Of a DNA stretch of 64,000 nucleotides, positions 28,701-38,907 are shown piece after piece. The notes below the pieces were generated by a model. It was not told the origin of the DNA, ran no database searches, and saw only the letters and a program-made list of their open reading frames with translations. The position numbers and the translations under genes are program-made. Within the stretch, counting starts at the first letter, position 1. The number at the start of each line of letters is the position of its first letter. Source of the stretch: Arenibacter sp. 6A1 (lineage in GTDB: Bacteria; Bacteroidota; Bacteroidia; Flavobacteriales; Flavobacteriaceae); NCBI RefSeq assembly GCF_012272855.1, contig NZ_JAAXCQ010000014.1, positions 1 to 64,000 on the forward strand, read 5' to 3'.

Positions 28701-28946
28701 AAATTTTTACAAGATGCCTCATACCTGAGATTAAAAAATGTGCAATTGAGTTACAGCTTACCTAAAGAAGTTTTGGGTAAAATAGGAATGAGCCGATTAC
28801 AGTTTTATATCACAGGAGAAAATTTGTGGACAAAAACAAAGCTCAATGAAAATTTTGATCCAGAAGTTCTTGGAGGAGGCTGGGGAGGTGGAAAGATTTA
28901 TCCACTATCCAAAGTTTTTTCATTTGGGGTGAATCTTGATTTATAA
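25740..28946 (+). CDS. SusC/RagA-type TonB-dependent transporter (SusC2)
   Basis: 1068 residues. A long basic N-region (KTNKKKKKQ) precedes the signal helix (RGIVFILVWTLTSMFALA), then a carboxypeptidase-regulatory-like domain (about 48-125, ISGTVTDNSGLPLIGATV...DFDGKYSI), the RagA signature VVIVGYGTQKKLNVTGA, the plug (IYGSKAAFGVILITTKGG) and a barrel ending SFGVNLDL. It imports glycan fragments with SusD2. It is paralogous to SusC1 (same plug motifs and length) but separately regulated by HTCS2, suggesting a related but different oligosaccharide. Confidence 0.96.
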   Translation: MRKTNKKKKKQFQGTPTSALNRGIVFILVWTLTSMFALANDGAFVKVQDEISGTVTDNSGLPLIGATVVVQGSSLGVTTDFDGKYSIAASNGSVLEFSYIGMLTKTVEVVDFNDINVSLEEDVNQLEEVVIVGYGTQKKLNVTGAVESINLEDEIGERPVPNVTSMLQGVLPGLSISQTGNGGEPGASQNLNIRGLGTLTGNSGEPYILVDGFPLSASQLNSISPSDIENVTVLKDAASAAIYGSKAAFGVILITTKGGVKGRTVVKFSTKYALSSPTSLPKMANSLEFATAINQAQTNSGASNWFKEEALDKIKAYLNGELPYSTELNEQGNRWLSGRSGFANTDWWKLFFRDSAPRSEHNVSVSGGTESTKYYISGNYFEQDGQMNYAIDKYDRASFNINLKTEATDWLRFDVTTRYTKEKRIFPSGGFQNFTKDIVYHQISRAWPTSPAFDPDGNAIDANILRFRDAGNTSNDYNTTLVQLGADFEPVKNWITRVSYNRKVRGSQAVRERFAAILNYPDGSTNNVGYKPNNIQRVYTEGTDQLVNLVSSFNTSLGSHHLKILGGYEQRLDEWSNVLASRSNLITKFVPAISTAVGEDYVGDTARHYSTQGVFGRFNYDYKEKYILELNGRYDGSSHFRDGKRWGFFPSASIGYNISKEAFWKPLKGVVNNLKFRASWGELGNHDTNLGYLYQETLGSNESHWLMNDQQTVYITRPNIVSPNLTWETVTTTDLGINAGLFKNKLNVTYDYFTRVTSDMIGPAAALPALLGDNAPRENNAELTTKGWEISFSWKQKFGNFSYNFGANLSDNTSKVTKYNNPTGIFSSYRKGQVIGDIWGYETVGLFASDEDAAAAPDQSIFRNRWLAGDTQYADLDGDGEITRGDNTESSPGDRKIIGNNRARYNYGFNLGASYKGFNLSVLFQGVAKRDYYFPASTNLFYGFRGNIWQTSVTKASLDYWTPENTDAYFPKPYFNAEHLKNTQTQTKFLQDASYLRLKNVQLSYSLPKEVLGKIGMSRLQFYITGENLWTKTKLNENFDPEVLGGGWGGGKIYPLSKVFSFGVNLDL

Positions 28947-28998
28947 GGTACTAGAACCATTAGTTTAAGATATGATATCAATTAAAACGAATAATAAA

Positions 28999-30735
28999 AT
29001 GAAATTTTTAAAAGTATTGATAATTGCAGCACTTACATTTTTTGTAACAAGTTGTGATGATGATTTTTTAGAGAGATCCGCTCTAGATCAAATAACGACA
29101 GATAATTATTGGAAAACGTCCGAGGACTTAAAGCTATACGTCAACCAATTCTACACAGCCTTTCCTTCGTGGACTCCAAATGCGTTTAACGGCGGAATTT
29201 ATTGGCATGATCAAAATAGTGATAATATAATCAGACAAAATGTAGACGACAGATTGGCTGGAAACAACACCATAACTACGGGTAATGGTTCGTATAATTT
29301 TAGAAACATTAGAACCGTGAATATTTTTATGGCCAATTATGATAAGGTTGAGGACGAATTTGACACCTATAAACAATATGTAGGGGAAGCTTTGTTCTTT
29401 AGAGCTTATTTTAATTTTAGTTTGTTGAAGAGATTTGGGCCTTACCCATATACAAATCAAGTTTTGAATGACACTTCGGAAGAGTTGTATGAATCTAGAA
29501 CTCCTAGAGATATCATTGCTCAGAATATTATTGCCGATTTGGACCAGGCTATTGAATATATGCAGGCTGATAAAAACAATAATGGAAATAGGCTCAACAG
29601 GGGAGTTGCCCAGTTGTTCAAAGCCAGGGTGGCATTATATGAAGGAACATGGGAAAAGTATCATGCAGGTACTTCATTTGGGGTTGACGGTTCTGATGGA
29701 AGTACTTTTCTAAATATAGCCACCGATGCTGCAAAGTCATTAATGGACAGTGGTATATATAGCCTTCACAATACGGGTAACCCCATGGAAGATTATTGGA
29801 AAGTATTTAACCAGACTGATTTTTCGGGTAGTTCTGAAGTGATGCTTTGGAAGTCATATAGTCAGGAATTAAGCACTGCTCATAATGGCCAGCGCTATTT
29901 ATCATCTTCCGGAGGAGGCCGTGGCATTACACAGGTATTGGTAAATGATTATTTATGCCTTGATGGACAGCCAATTGCTACAAGTCCGTTATACAAAGGA
30001 GACACTACTTTGGTACAAGTTGCTACCAATCGGGACCCAAGATTATCCCAAACCATTTGGCTGCCAGGACAAGATTGGCGTATAGAAGGCGGCACTGTGG
30101 TGGAAACTTTTGAAAAGTCCTTTCTAGATGCTTCTGGCGAGAGCGTATGCCCTACCGGGTATCAGATAAGAAAAGGAGCAAACCCAGATTGGGCACAACG
30201 CAGTGGTGCCGGTCAAGGAACAACTTCAAGCCCAATATTCCGATTTGCCGAAGCGCTGTTAGTTTACGCTGAGGCCAAAGCCGAATTGGGAATTATTACA
30301 CAGGCAGACCTGGATATATCCTTAAACCTACTACGTGATCGTGCCGGAATGCCACCTTTGGCAATTGGGAGTATTACAACCGACCCCAATTGGCTATTTC
30401 CAGACCTGTCCCCAATAATCAATGAAGTGAGAAGGGAAAGGCATGTTGAATTGGCAGCAGAAGGATATCGTGCAGATGATATAAATAGATGGGCCGCACA
30501 TGATGAACTTACAGTTGGAAAAAGATACAAAGGAGTGAGGTTTGATCCGGTACAGTTTCCGGATATGGTTGTTGGTTCGGAGGTATTACTCGATTCTGAC
30601 GGATATGTAGATCCCCTACAAGGAGAATTGCCAAATGGATATCAATTTGATTTAACAAGAGACTATTTGCTTCCCATACCAACCGATGAATTAACATTAA
30701 ATCCCAATCTAACCCAAAACCCAGGTTGGGAATAA
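28999..30735 (+). CDS. SusD/RagB-type glycan-binding lipoprotein (SusD2)
   Basis: 578 residues from the ATG at 28999, which gives MKFLKVLIIAALTFFVTSC (Cys19 lipobox). An upstream in-frame ATG at 28972 adds nine polar residues and is less likely. RagB/SusD features: GEALFFRAYFNFSLLKRFG, TPRDIIAQNIIADL, FRFAEALLVYAEAKAELG, EVRRERHVELAAEG and the terminal LNPNLTQNPGWE. It forms the surface lid of SusC2. It is a homologue of SusD1, and the same GWE terminus is preserved. A strong hairpin follows about 100 bases downstream. Confidence 0.95.
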   Translation: MKFLKVLIIAALTFFVTSCDDDFLERSALDQITTDNYWKTSEDLKLYVNQFYTAFPSWTPNAFNGGIYWHDQNSDNIIRQNVDDRLAGNNTITTGNGSYNFRNIRTVNIFMANYDKVEDEFDTYKQYVGEALFFRAYFNFSLLKRFGPYPYTNQVLNDTSEELYESRTPRDIIAQNIIADLDQAIEYMQADKNNNGNRLNRGVAQLFKARVALYEGTWEKYHAGTSFGVDGSDGSTFLNIATDAAKSLMDSGIYSLHNTGNPMEDYWKVFNQTDFSGSSEVMLWKSYSQELSTAHNGQRYLSSSGGGRGITQVLVNDYLCLDGQPIATSPLYKGDTTLVQVATNRDPRLSQTIWLPGQDWRIEGGTVVETFEKSFLDASGESVCPTGYQIRKGANPDWAQRSGAGQGTTSSPIFRFAEALLVYAEAKAELGIITQADLDISLNLLRDRAGMPPLAIGSITTDPNWLFPDLSPIINEVRRERHVELAAEGYRADDINRWAAHDELTVGKRYKGVRFDPVQFPDMVVGSEVLLDSDGYVDPLQGELPNGYQFDLTRDYLLPIPTDELTLNPNLTQNPGWE

Positions 30736-30838
30736 ATTAGGAAGGGATAATAATAGGGGAGGTGGTCAATTGATCCCTTCGAAATAGTCCGTCAGCGCAT
30801 AAAGTTCAGAGTTAATTGTTTAATAGTTAGTTGTTAGT

Positions 30839-30872
30839 GAAAGGTTGTTTAGTTTGTTTTAAACAACCTTTC
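30839..30872 (+). terminator. Perfect 13-bp hairpin after susD2
   Basis: Arms 30839-30851 (GAAAGGTTGTTTA) and 30860-30872 with an 8-base loop. Followed by a pyrimidine-rich stretch (CTTTCTATATCC) rather than a pure T run. It probably reduces read-through from susCD2 into the sulfatase genes. Confidence 0.72.
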
Positions 30873-30964
30873 CTTTCTATATCCACATCAAATTACCTGA
30901 CCTATTAACTAACTACATTTATTGTACAACTCAAAATATTATAATATCTATAAACAGAGTAAGG

Positions 30965-32578
30965 ATGAAATATGTTAAACTAGCCATTACAGTAAGCCTA
31001 GCAACCCTATATGTAGGATGTAAAAACCCATCTAAAAATCAATTAAGTGAAAATATTAATAAAAATAACCCTCCTCCAAATATCATTTTCATAATGAGCG
31101 ATGATCATGCCTATCAAGCCATTAGTGCTTATGGTAATGGTTTGAACATGACTCCGAATATTGATAGGATTGCTAATGAAGGAGCTATTTTCAACAAAGG
31201 TTTTGTAACAAATTCCATTTGTGCTCCCAGTAGGGCAGTAATGCTTACTGGAAAGCATAGCCATATCAATGGAAAGGTAGATAATATCCAAGCATTTGAT
31301 TGGGATCAGGATAATTTTGCGAAATCTTTACAGACAGTGGGATATCAAACTGCCTTGATTGGAAAGATACACATGGATGGCTTGCCCCAAGGGTTTGATT
31401 ATTCTAATGTACTCCCTGGACAGGGTCACTACTACAATCCAGATTTCATTGAGAATGGGGTGAAAAAGCAAATCCCAGGTTACGTAACCTCTATTACTAC
31501 AGATATAGCCTTGGATTGGCTAAAAAATAAAAGAGATCCGGACAAACCTTTTTTATTATTATACCATCAAAAAGCACCTCACAGGGTATGGATGCCTGAA
31601 GCGAAATATTTAACATTATTTGACGAAAAAAAATTTACGCCTCCTTCCAATTTTTATGACGATTATGAAAAGAGACCGGCTGCTGCAGCTCATGAAATGG
31701 GAATTTATACAGACATGGATTTAGTATATGACCTTAAAATGTTAGACTCTGAAGGCACCATCGAAACACCGTACAGAAAGAATTTTCAAAACATGTATGA
31801 TCGGATGGATGCTAAACAAAAAGCGGCATGGGATGCCTATTATAACCCTGTCATAGATAAATTTAAAGAAGATTCCCTAAAGGGAAGGAATTTGGCCGAA
31901 TGGAAATTTAATAGGTATATGAAAGATTACTTGCGCACTATTCAATCTGTTGATGACGGTGTTGGAGAAGTATTGGATTATTTGGATCATCAAGGGTTGA
32001 CCCAGAACACTATAGTAGTGTATACTTCGGATCAGGGATTTTATTTGGGTGAGCACGGTTGGTTTGATAAACGGTTTATGTATGAAGAGTCTTTCCGAAC
32101 ACCAATACTTATGCGCTACCCAAATGAGATTAAGGCAGGAACGGTAATTGACGAATTGGTCCAAAATTTGGATTTTGCGCCTACCTTTTTGGATTATGCG
32201 GACGTGGAAATCTCCACCGGTATGCAAGGTGAGTCTTTCAGAAAATTGGTAGCTGGAGAAGAAGTAGAATGGCGGGATGCCATTTACTATACCTACTATG
32301 AGTATCCCGGGGAACACAACGTTCAAAGGCATTACGGCGTAAGAACGGATCGTTATAAACTCATCCACTTCTATTATGATGAAGATTATTGGGAAATGTA
32401 CGATTTGGAAAAAGACCCAACAGAAATGAAAAATATATACAATGACCCAAAATATGCAACGGTACAAAAAAACATGCATAATAAATTGGAAGAAGTAAGA
32501 GAAAAATATAAGGATAATGATTCTATATCGGACATGTATTTAAATAAGTATTTAAAAGCAAAAGGACTGCAGAAATAG
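30965..32578 (+). CDS. S1-family sulfatase lipoprotein (GlcNAc-6-sulfatase-like)
   Basis: 537 residues with a lipoprotein signal ending YVGC (Cys19). Motifs: IIFIMSDDHAYQAISAYG (Asp46-Asp47), the formylglycine site SICAPSRAVMLTGKH (Cys86), IGKIHMDG in place of the usual GKWHLG, LYHQKAPHR and YTSDQGFYLGEHGWFDKR. The GK-x-H and DQGF-LGEHGW-DKR motifs fit the branch annotated as N-acetylglucosamine-6-sulfatase or choline-sulfatase-like. 6-O-sulfated GlcNAc would suit the nearby GH20 enzymes, but specificity is an inference. It is the first of two co-directional sulfatases after SusCD2. Confidence 0.92.
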   Translation: MKYVKLAITVSLATLYVGCKNPSKNQLSENINKNNPPPNIIFIMSDDHAYQAISAYGNGLNMTPNIDRIANEGAIFNKGFVTNSICAPSRAVMLTGKHSHINGKVDNIQAFDWDQDNFAKSLQTVGYQTALIGKIHMDGLPQGFDYSNVLPGQGHYYNPDFIENGVKKQIPGYVTSITTDIALDWLKNKRDPDKPFLLLYHQKAPHRVWMPEAKYLTLFDEKKFTPPSNFYDDYEKRPAAAAHEMGIYTDMDLVYDLKMLDSEGTIETPYRKNFQNMYDRMDAKQKAAWDAYYNPVIDKFKEDSLKGRNLAEWKFNRYMKDYLRTIQSVDDGVGEVLDYLDHQGLTQNTIVVYTSDQGFYLGEHGWFDKRFMYEESFRTPILMRYPNEIKAGTVIDELVQNLDFAPTFLDYADVEISTGMQGESFRKLVAGEEVEWRDAIYYTYYEYPGEHNVQRHYGVRTDRYKLIHFYYDEDYWEMYDLEKDPTEMKNIYNDPKYATVQKNMHNKLEEVREKYKDNDSISDMYLNKYLKAKGLQK

Positions 32579-33076
32579 CATTTCACGTAGATTTGGAAAT
32601 TTGTTTGGAGAATGGGAACTTGAACTTATAAAAGGACTAGTCTTTTGAGAATTGGATTAAAATGCTAAAGGATAGAGGAGTATGAAACCGGAGCTGTATT
32701 TTAAGTAAAGGACAAGACTAGGGAAGATATAGGGCACGATTTTTACGGGGTTGTGCTTACAAGAAAAAAGTTGTTTGTTGGATATTACAGGTATGGAGTT
32801 TTTGACGATATCATATCGTGGCATTCTATATTAAGACAAGCTGCTCACTATTTATAGGGGAGGAAATTAATATTGACTTCTTCCTGTTATTTCAAAAAGA
32901 ATAAGCACTTCAGGTTTAAAATAGAAACTTTCATCACAATTTATAGTTTCACTAAAATGTTTTCAAATTTAAATAAGTACCAGAAGGCTAATTTTTGTAA
33001 TTAACCCATTATAAATTTTAAAGGTTTTTTATACCTTGTGATCCTTGAAAAACAAGTGTAAATTAAATTTAATTGA
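32579..33076. other. 498-base gap between two sulfatases
   Basis: No ORF of significance. A 15-base inverted repeat, ACGATATCATATCGT (32805-32819, 7-base arms around one C), is the only clear structure and could be an operator for the downstream sulfatase. The size of the gap suggests that the next gene has its own promoter. Confidence 0.5.
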
Positions 33077-34537
33077 ATGAGGAAGATCGTATTTATTTTT
33101 TTACTGGGATTTCTAATGCAAGGAATTGCCCAGTCCACAAATAGTAATGAAAAATACAATGTCTTATTTATCGTTGCGGACGATCTCACTGCCACCGCAG
33201 TATCTTCTTATGAAAATATAGCGGGTAGTACCCCTAATATTGATAAATTGGCTACAGAGGGAACAAGATATACTCACGCCTATTCTCAATATCCTGTTTG
33301 CGGTCCCTCACGGGCATCCCTAATGTTTGGTTATTATCCAAATGCAACCAAAACCTATGGGTATGTCAGCGGCCGAGAACAAGTAGGAACTAAGCGAAAG
33401 TCATGGTCACAGCTATTTAAGGACAATGGGTATTATACCGCTCGGGTAAGTAAAATTTACCATATGGGTGTTCCCATAGATTTTGAAACTGGTTCCAATG
33501 GTCAAGACGATGCTGCCTCTTGGACCGAACGTTTTAATAGCCAAGGGCCTGAATGGCAGGCAGAAGGGGAAGCCGAATTGGTGCAGAACAATCCATTCGG
33601 TGATAAACCTAGAAAAGGTGGCAATGTAATGACTATAGTTAAGGCAGATGGTGATGATTTACTACATTCTGATGGGAAGACTGCAGAAAAGGCTATAGAA
33701 TTAATCAGGAAGCATAAAAAGGAACCATTCTTTTTAGCGGTTGGGATGGTAAGGCCCCATGTACCCTTTGTAGCCCCAAAATCATATTTTGAACCCTTTC
33801 CCCATTCTCAAATAGTATTACCTCCCAAAGTTCAAAACGATTGGGATGATATACCCGCTCGTGGTATAAATTATGTAACTAGCGTTAATGGGGAAATGAC
33901 AGAAGAGCAAGAGAAGAAGGCGGTAGCTGCCTATTATGCCTCCGTATCTTATATGGATGCCCAAGTAGGAAAGATTCTCAACACACTAAAAGAAGAGGGC
34001 TTAGAAGATAATACCATCGTGATATTCACCTCAGACCATGGTTTTCATTTAGGAGAGCACCGTTTTTGGATGAAGGTAAGTTTACATGAAGAGTCAGTAC
34101 GGGTGCCATTGATCATAAAAATGCCAGGAAAGGAAGCTGCAGTATGCCATTCTTTTACAGAACTATTGGATTTATATCCGACCGTATCGGAATTAGCTGG
34201 TTTAAAATATTCTAAAAACATTCAAGGGAAAAGTATCGCAAATACCTTAGATAATCCTCTTGTTGAGGTACGGGATATGGCTTTCTCTGTAAGTCAGGGA
34301 GGAAAATCTTTTTTGATTAGAACTAAAAAATGGGCTTATATTCAATACGATGAGGACGCTGGGTCTGGGATGGAATTATTTGATATGGAATATGATCCCA
34401 AACAGTATAATAATTTGGCCTATAATCCACAATATGCTGAGGTTAGGAAGGAGATGCAAAGTCGGTTACGAGCAAAATTAAAAGAGGTAAGAAATAATGA
34501 TTTGAATATCCAATATGGAGTTCAAGAAACTAAGTAA
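33077..34537 (+). CDS. Iduronate-2-sulfatase-like S1 sulfatase
   Basis: 486 residues with a Sec signal (MRKIVFIFLLGFLMQGIAQS). Motifs: LFIVADDLTATAVSSYE (Asp35-Asp36), the formylglycine site PVCGPSRASLMFGYYPN (Cys75, CGPSR core; the usual TG after the helix is FG), VSKIYHMG, GMVRPHVPFVAPK and FTSDHGFHLGEH-FWMK. The combination ADDL, CGPSR, SKI-H, RPH-PF-APK and DHGF-LGEH-W-K is characteristic of the iduronate-2-sulfatase-like branch (S1_7 type), which acts on 2-O-sulfated uronic acids and also on other sugars in marine relatives. It is last in the region-B block. Confidence 0.92.
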   Translation: MRKIVFIFLLGFLMQGIAQSTNSNEKYNVLFIVADDLTATAVSSYENIAGSTPNIDKLATEGTRYTHAYSQYPVCGPSRASLMFGYYPNATKTYGYVSGREQVGTKRKSWSQLFKDNGYYTARVSKIYHMGVPIDFETGSNGQDDAASWTERFNSQGPEWQAEGEAELVQNNPFGDKPRKGGNVMTIVKADGDDLLHSDGKTAEKAIELIRKHKKEPFFLAVGMVRPHVPFVAPKSYFEPFPHSQIVLPPKVQNDWDDIPARGINYVTSVNGEMTEEQEKKAVAAYYASVSYMDAQVGKILNTLKEEGLEDNTIVIFTSDHGFHLGEHRFWMKVSLHEESVRVPLIIKMPGKEAAVCHSFTELLDLYPTVSELAGLKYSKNIQGKSIANTLDNPLVEVRDMAFSVSQGGKSFLIRTKKWAYIQYDEDAGSGMELFDMEYDPKQYNNLAYNPQYAEVRKEMQSRLRAKLKEVRNNDLNIQYGVQETK

Positions 34538-34718
34538 ATAGTAATCCAATAAAATCGGAAAATTTAAGCGAGTACAATTTTGTCAACGTTCGACAATTCC
34601 TGAGGTTTTAAAATTAGGAGTAGGAAGTATGGCGATTTTCAAGTGCCCATGGATAACCAATTTAAATGCCCGGCCGTACTTTTGGAACGTGGGTTTTTAC
34701 AGTTTGATATTTTCTCAA

Positions 34719-35675
<957 letters not shown>

Positions 35676-38600
35676 ATGAGAAAACTAAAAAGGTGTATGC
35701 TCTTTTTATTGAAAAAGCCTAAAAAGCAATTATTAGAAGCAAACCTTGTGCTATTGCTGTGTATAATTTCAGCAACAACCATTCAAGCCAAGGTTATTTA
35801 TGAACCCATGGTAAACGAAAGTTTGGTATCGGGCGTTTTTCAGGATGGGGTTGTAACAGGTACCATTCTGGACGAAAACAACAATCCGTTGCCGGGTGCC
35901 ACGGTTTTGGCGGTAGGGACCGTCATTGGGGCAACCTCCGATTTTGATGGCAACTATAGTATATCCGTGCCAGAAAGTGCTACAAAACTGGCTATATCCT
36001 ATATAGGGTATGAAACGCAAACTGTGGCTATAGCGGGAAGAAGTGAAATAAACATTCAATTAAAAGTATCGGCGAACACCTTGGACGAAGTTGTGGTTAC
36101 GGCCCTAGGTATTGAAAGATCTAAAAGATCTTTGGCATATTCAGTGTCCAAAGTTGGAGGGGATGAATTTACCGAAGCCAGAGAAACAAACGTAGCAAAC
36201 AGTTTGGCCGGTAAGGTAGCTGGTGTAAATGTGACAAGAACGGCGTCAGGACCTGCTGGGACTGTGCGGGTTTTAATCCGTGGTAACTCTTCATTAACCG
36301 GTAACAACCAACCGTTATATGTTGTTGATGGAATCCCTATTGATAACACAAATAGAGGTTCTGCAGGTGAATGGGGTGGATCTGATGGCGGTGACGGTAT
36401 TGGTAATATCAACCCAGACGACATAGAGTCCATGTCAGTATTAAAAGGTAATTCTGCTGCCGCACTCTATGGATCTCAAGCATCCAATGGGGTTATTCTT
36501 ATTACAACCAAAAGGGGTAAAACCAATCAAGGACTTCAAGTAGAAGTAAATTCAAACTACGTATTTGAAAATGCTATCAATCATTTAGATCCACAGACGG
36601 AATATGGCTCTGGACTTTTGGGAGAAAAACCCACAACACAATCTGAAGCTTGGGCTGCCGGGGAGTTTTCTTGGGGAGCAAAATTGGATGGGTCCAGTGT
36701 TGTACAATTCGATGGGGTAAGCAGACCTTATTCTTATTCTGGTAATAATTTTGACAAATTCTATAGAACGGGGAATACTTCCACAAATACTGTTTCCTTA
36801 AGCGGAGGTTCAGCAGATTTAGGGTATAGATTTTCTGCCTCCACTATGGACAACGAAAGTATTATGCCGAATTCTGGAATGAAAAGACAGACCTTTAGTG
36901 TGAATATGCACGGGAAAGCATTGAATGATAAATTGTCATTTCAAACCAGTGCACAGTATATTTTACAGGATGTAAAAAACAGATCTCAATTGGCAGATTC
37001 TCCAGGAAATGCTCATTATAGCGTTTGGCAATTGCCAGTAACAACCAACGTGTATGATTTAAAGGGCGATCCTAACAGGTTGGGAGCAAATCCTGAAGAC
37101 GCAACGGATCTATATGGAGCTACCATGGGGCAAAAAGGATATGAATTATTGCCCACCAGCTCTATTTGGTTTCAAAACCCATATTGGGCAGCGTATCAAC
37201 AGACAGATAAAGATTCTAAAGATCGCCTTATTGCAAGTGCTTCCTTACAATATGATGTGAACGATTGGGTGTATGTAAAAGGTAGAGCCGGGATTGACCA
37301 ATCTGACCGTATAGCTGAAAGTATTAATCCTACAGGAACTGGACATAATATAAATGGGGGTATGAGTCAAGGTCAGTACAAATACCAACAGACCAATTTT
37401 GATATCATGCTAGGTTCCCGTCAAGAATTTGACAATGGTATTGCGTATGATTTCTTGGCAGGTGCCAATAAAATGAGATTGCAAGAAGATGGAACGTACG
37501 CATCTGGAAATAATTTTGCTTTGCCATTCTTTTACTCCATAGCAAATGGTATTAATAATGGTGGAGGGAGTTCTTTCTCAAAATTAGGTTCCCACTCAGT
37601 ATATGGTCAAGCAGAAATCTCCTACAATAACTGGCTGTTTTTAACGGGGTCGGCAAGGAATGATTGGTTCTCCGTGTTGGATGGTAGAGATGTTTTTTAT
37701 CCATCAGTAGGGCTTAGTGGCGTATTATCCGATGTCATAACATTACCAGAAGTAATCGATTTTGTAAAAGTTAGAACCTCTTGGGCACAAGTGGGGAGCG
37801 TTGGAGACATTGGGGCTTATTCTTTAAAACAGAATTATGGTTTAGGTAGAGCACAACTTGGAGTTCCTCGTGGTTCAATAAGTGGCAGCTCGGTAAGAAA
37901 TGCTAATCTTAACCCGTTGCTAGTAACAGAGTTAGAGCTAGGATTCAACGTTCAGTTTTTAAACAATAGGTTGGGGGTAGATTTCTCCTACTACGACAAA
38001 AAGACCGAAGACGATATCCTAAATGCTGGAATTTCTTATACTTCTGGATATTGGTCAACCATAGTAAATGTGGGTGAACTTACAAATAAAGGGGTTGAAT
38101 TATTGCTGACAGGGGTACCGGTTAGAACGGAAAATTTTGGTTGGAATGTTTCTTTTAACATGAGTAACAACAAAAGTAAAGTAGTCAGTTTGGTAGATCC
38201 GGACAATGATAAAGAACGTTTTAATATAGGATTAAGTAGGGCCAGACATGCTTGGGTAACCCATATTGAAGGTCAGCCTTTTGGGCAAATAACAGGTAGT
38301 CAATTCCTTAGAGGTGCAGATGGAGAATTAACCCTTGATGCCAATGGATTGCCTCAAGTAGATGAGGCCGCAGGAACAGTGTCTTTTGGGACAGGCGTAC
38401 ATCCATTTAGTGCAGGTTTACAAAACAGTTTTAGATATAAAGATTTCACTTTAAGTGTTTTAGTAGATATGAAAGATGGAGCTGTAGGACACAGTGGAAC
38501 CAATGCTCAATTATACCGAAGAGGGGTACATAAGAATACTTTAGTAGGGCGTGAAAATGGCCTTGGTGTTATACCGGCAAGTGGCATTAGAGATTATTAT

Positions 38601-38885
38601 GAAAAAATTTACAATGATATTGCCGAAGAGTTTATTTATGATGCGGGCTTTGTGAAATTAAGAGAAGTTACCTTAGGCTTTAACGTTCCTTCAGAAATGT
38701 TGGCAAAAACCTTTATAAGTAAAGCCAACCTTTCACTAGTAGGAAGAAATCTTTGGTTGATTCATTCAAACGTTGAAAATATTGACCCAGAATCTAGCTA
38801 TACCTCAGGCAATGCCCAAGGATTAGATTTCTTTGCTATGCCACAAACAAGTTCGTTTGGATTTAACGTGAATCTTACTTTTTAG
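35676..38885 (+). CDS. SusC/RagA-type TonB-dependent transporter (SusC3)
   Basis: 1069 residues. A basic N-terminus with signal helix (LVLLLCIISATTIQA), carboxypeptidase-regulatory-like domain (about 60-135, VTGTILDENNNPLPGATV), the signature [22 protein letters not shown], plug (LYGSQASNGVILITTKRG) and barrel ending FGFNVNLTF. The 'TALGIER' form of the signature is shared with SusC4, not with SusC1 or SusC2, and goes with SusD-like_2 partners. The plug is Gly-rich (GSDGGDGIGNINPDD). The substrate is unknown, and no glycosidase lies in its operon. Confidence 0.95.
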   Translation: MRKLKRCMLFLLKKPKKQLLEANLVLLLCIISATTIQAKVIYEPMVNESLVSGVFQDGVVTGTILDENNNPLPGATVLAVGTVIGATSDFDGNYSISVPESATKLAISYIGYETQTVAIAGRSEINIQLKVSANTLDEVVVTALGIERSKRSLAYSVSKVGGDEFTEARETNVANSLAGKVAGVNVTRTASGPAGTVRVLIRGNSSLTGNNQPLYVVDGIPIDNTNRGSAGEWGGSDGGDGIGNINPDDIESMSVLKGNSAAALYGSQASNGVILITTKRGKTNQGLQVEVNSNYVFENAINHLDPQTEYGSGLLGEKPTTQSEAWAAGEFSWGAKLDGSSVVQFDGVSRPYSYSGNNFDKFYRTGNTSTNTVSLSGGSADLGYRFSASTMDNESIMPNSGMKRQTFSVNMHGKALNDKLSFQTSAQYILQDVKNRSQLADSPGNAHYSVWQLPVTTNVYDLKGDPNRLGANPEDATDLYGATMGQKGYELLPTSSIWFQNPYWAAYQQTDKDSKDRLIASASLQYDVNDWVYVKGRAGIDQSDRIAESINPTGTGHNINGGMSQGQYKYQQTNFDIMLGSRQEFDNGIAYDFLAGANKMRLQEDGTYASGNNFALPFFYSIANGINNGGGSSFSKLGSHSVYGQAEISYNNWLFLTGSARNDWFSVLDGRDVFYPSVGLSGVLSDVITLPEVIDFVKVRTSWAQVGSVGDIGAYSLKQNYGLGRAQLGVPRGSISGSSVRNANLNPLLVTELELGFNVQFLNNRLGVDFSYYDKKTEDDILNAGISYTSGYWSTIVNVGELTNKGVELLLTGVPVRTENFGWNVSFNMSNNKSKVVSLVDPDNDKERFNIGLSRARHAWVTHIEGQPFGQITGSQFLRGADGELTLDANGLPQVDEAAGTVSFGTGVHPFSAGLQNSFRYKDFTLSVLVDMKDGAVGHSGTNAQLYRRGVHKNTLVGRENGLGVIPASGIRDYYEKIYNDIAEEFIYDAGFVKLREVTLGFNVPSEMLAKTFISKANLSLVGRNLWLIHSNVENIDPESSYTSGNAQGLDFFAMPQTSSFGFNVNLTF

Positions 38886-38907
38886 TAATTAATAAAATAA
38901 TAGTATT

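Noticed and set aside
31877-32479. 200-codon minus-strand frame opposite the sulfatase 30965-32578
   Set aside because: Antisense shadow of conserved sulfatase sequence; aromatic-rich and without domain features.
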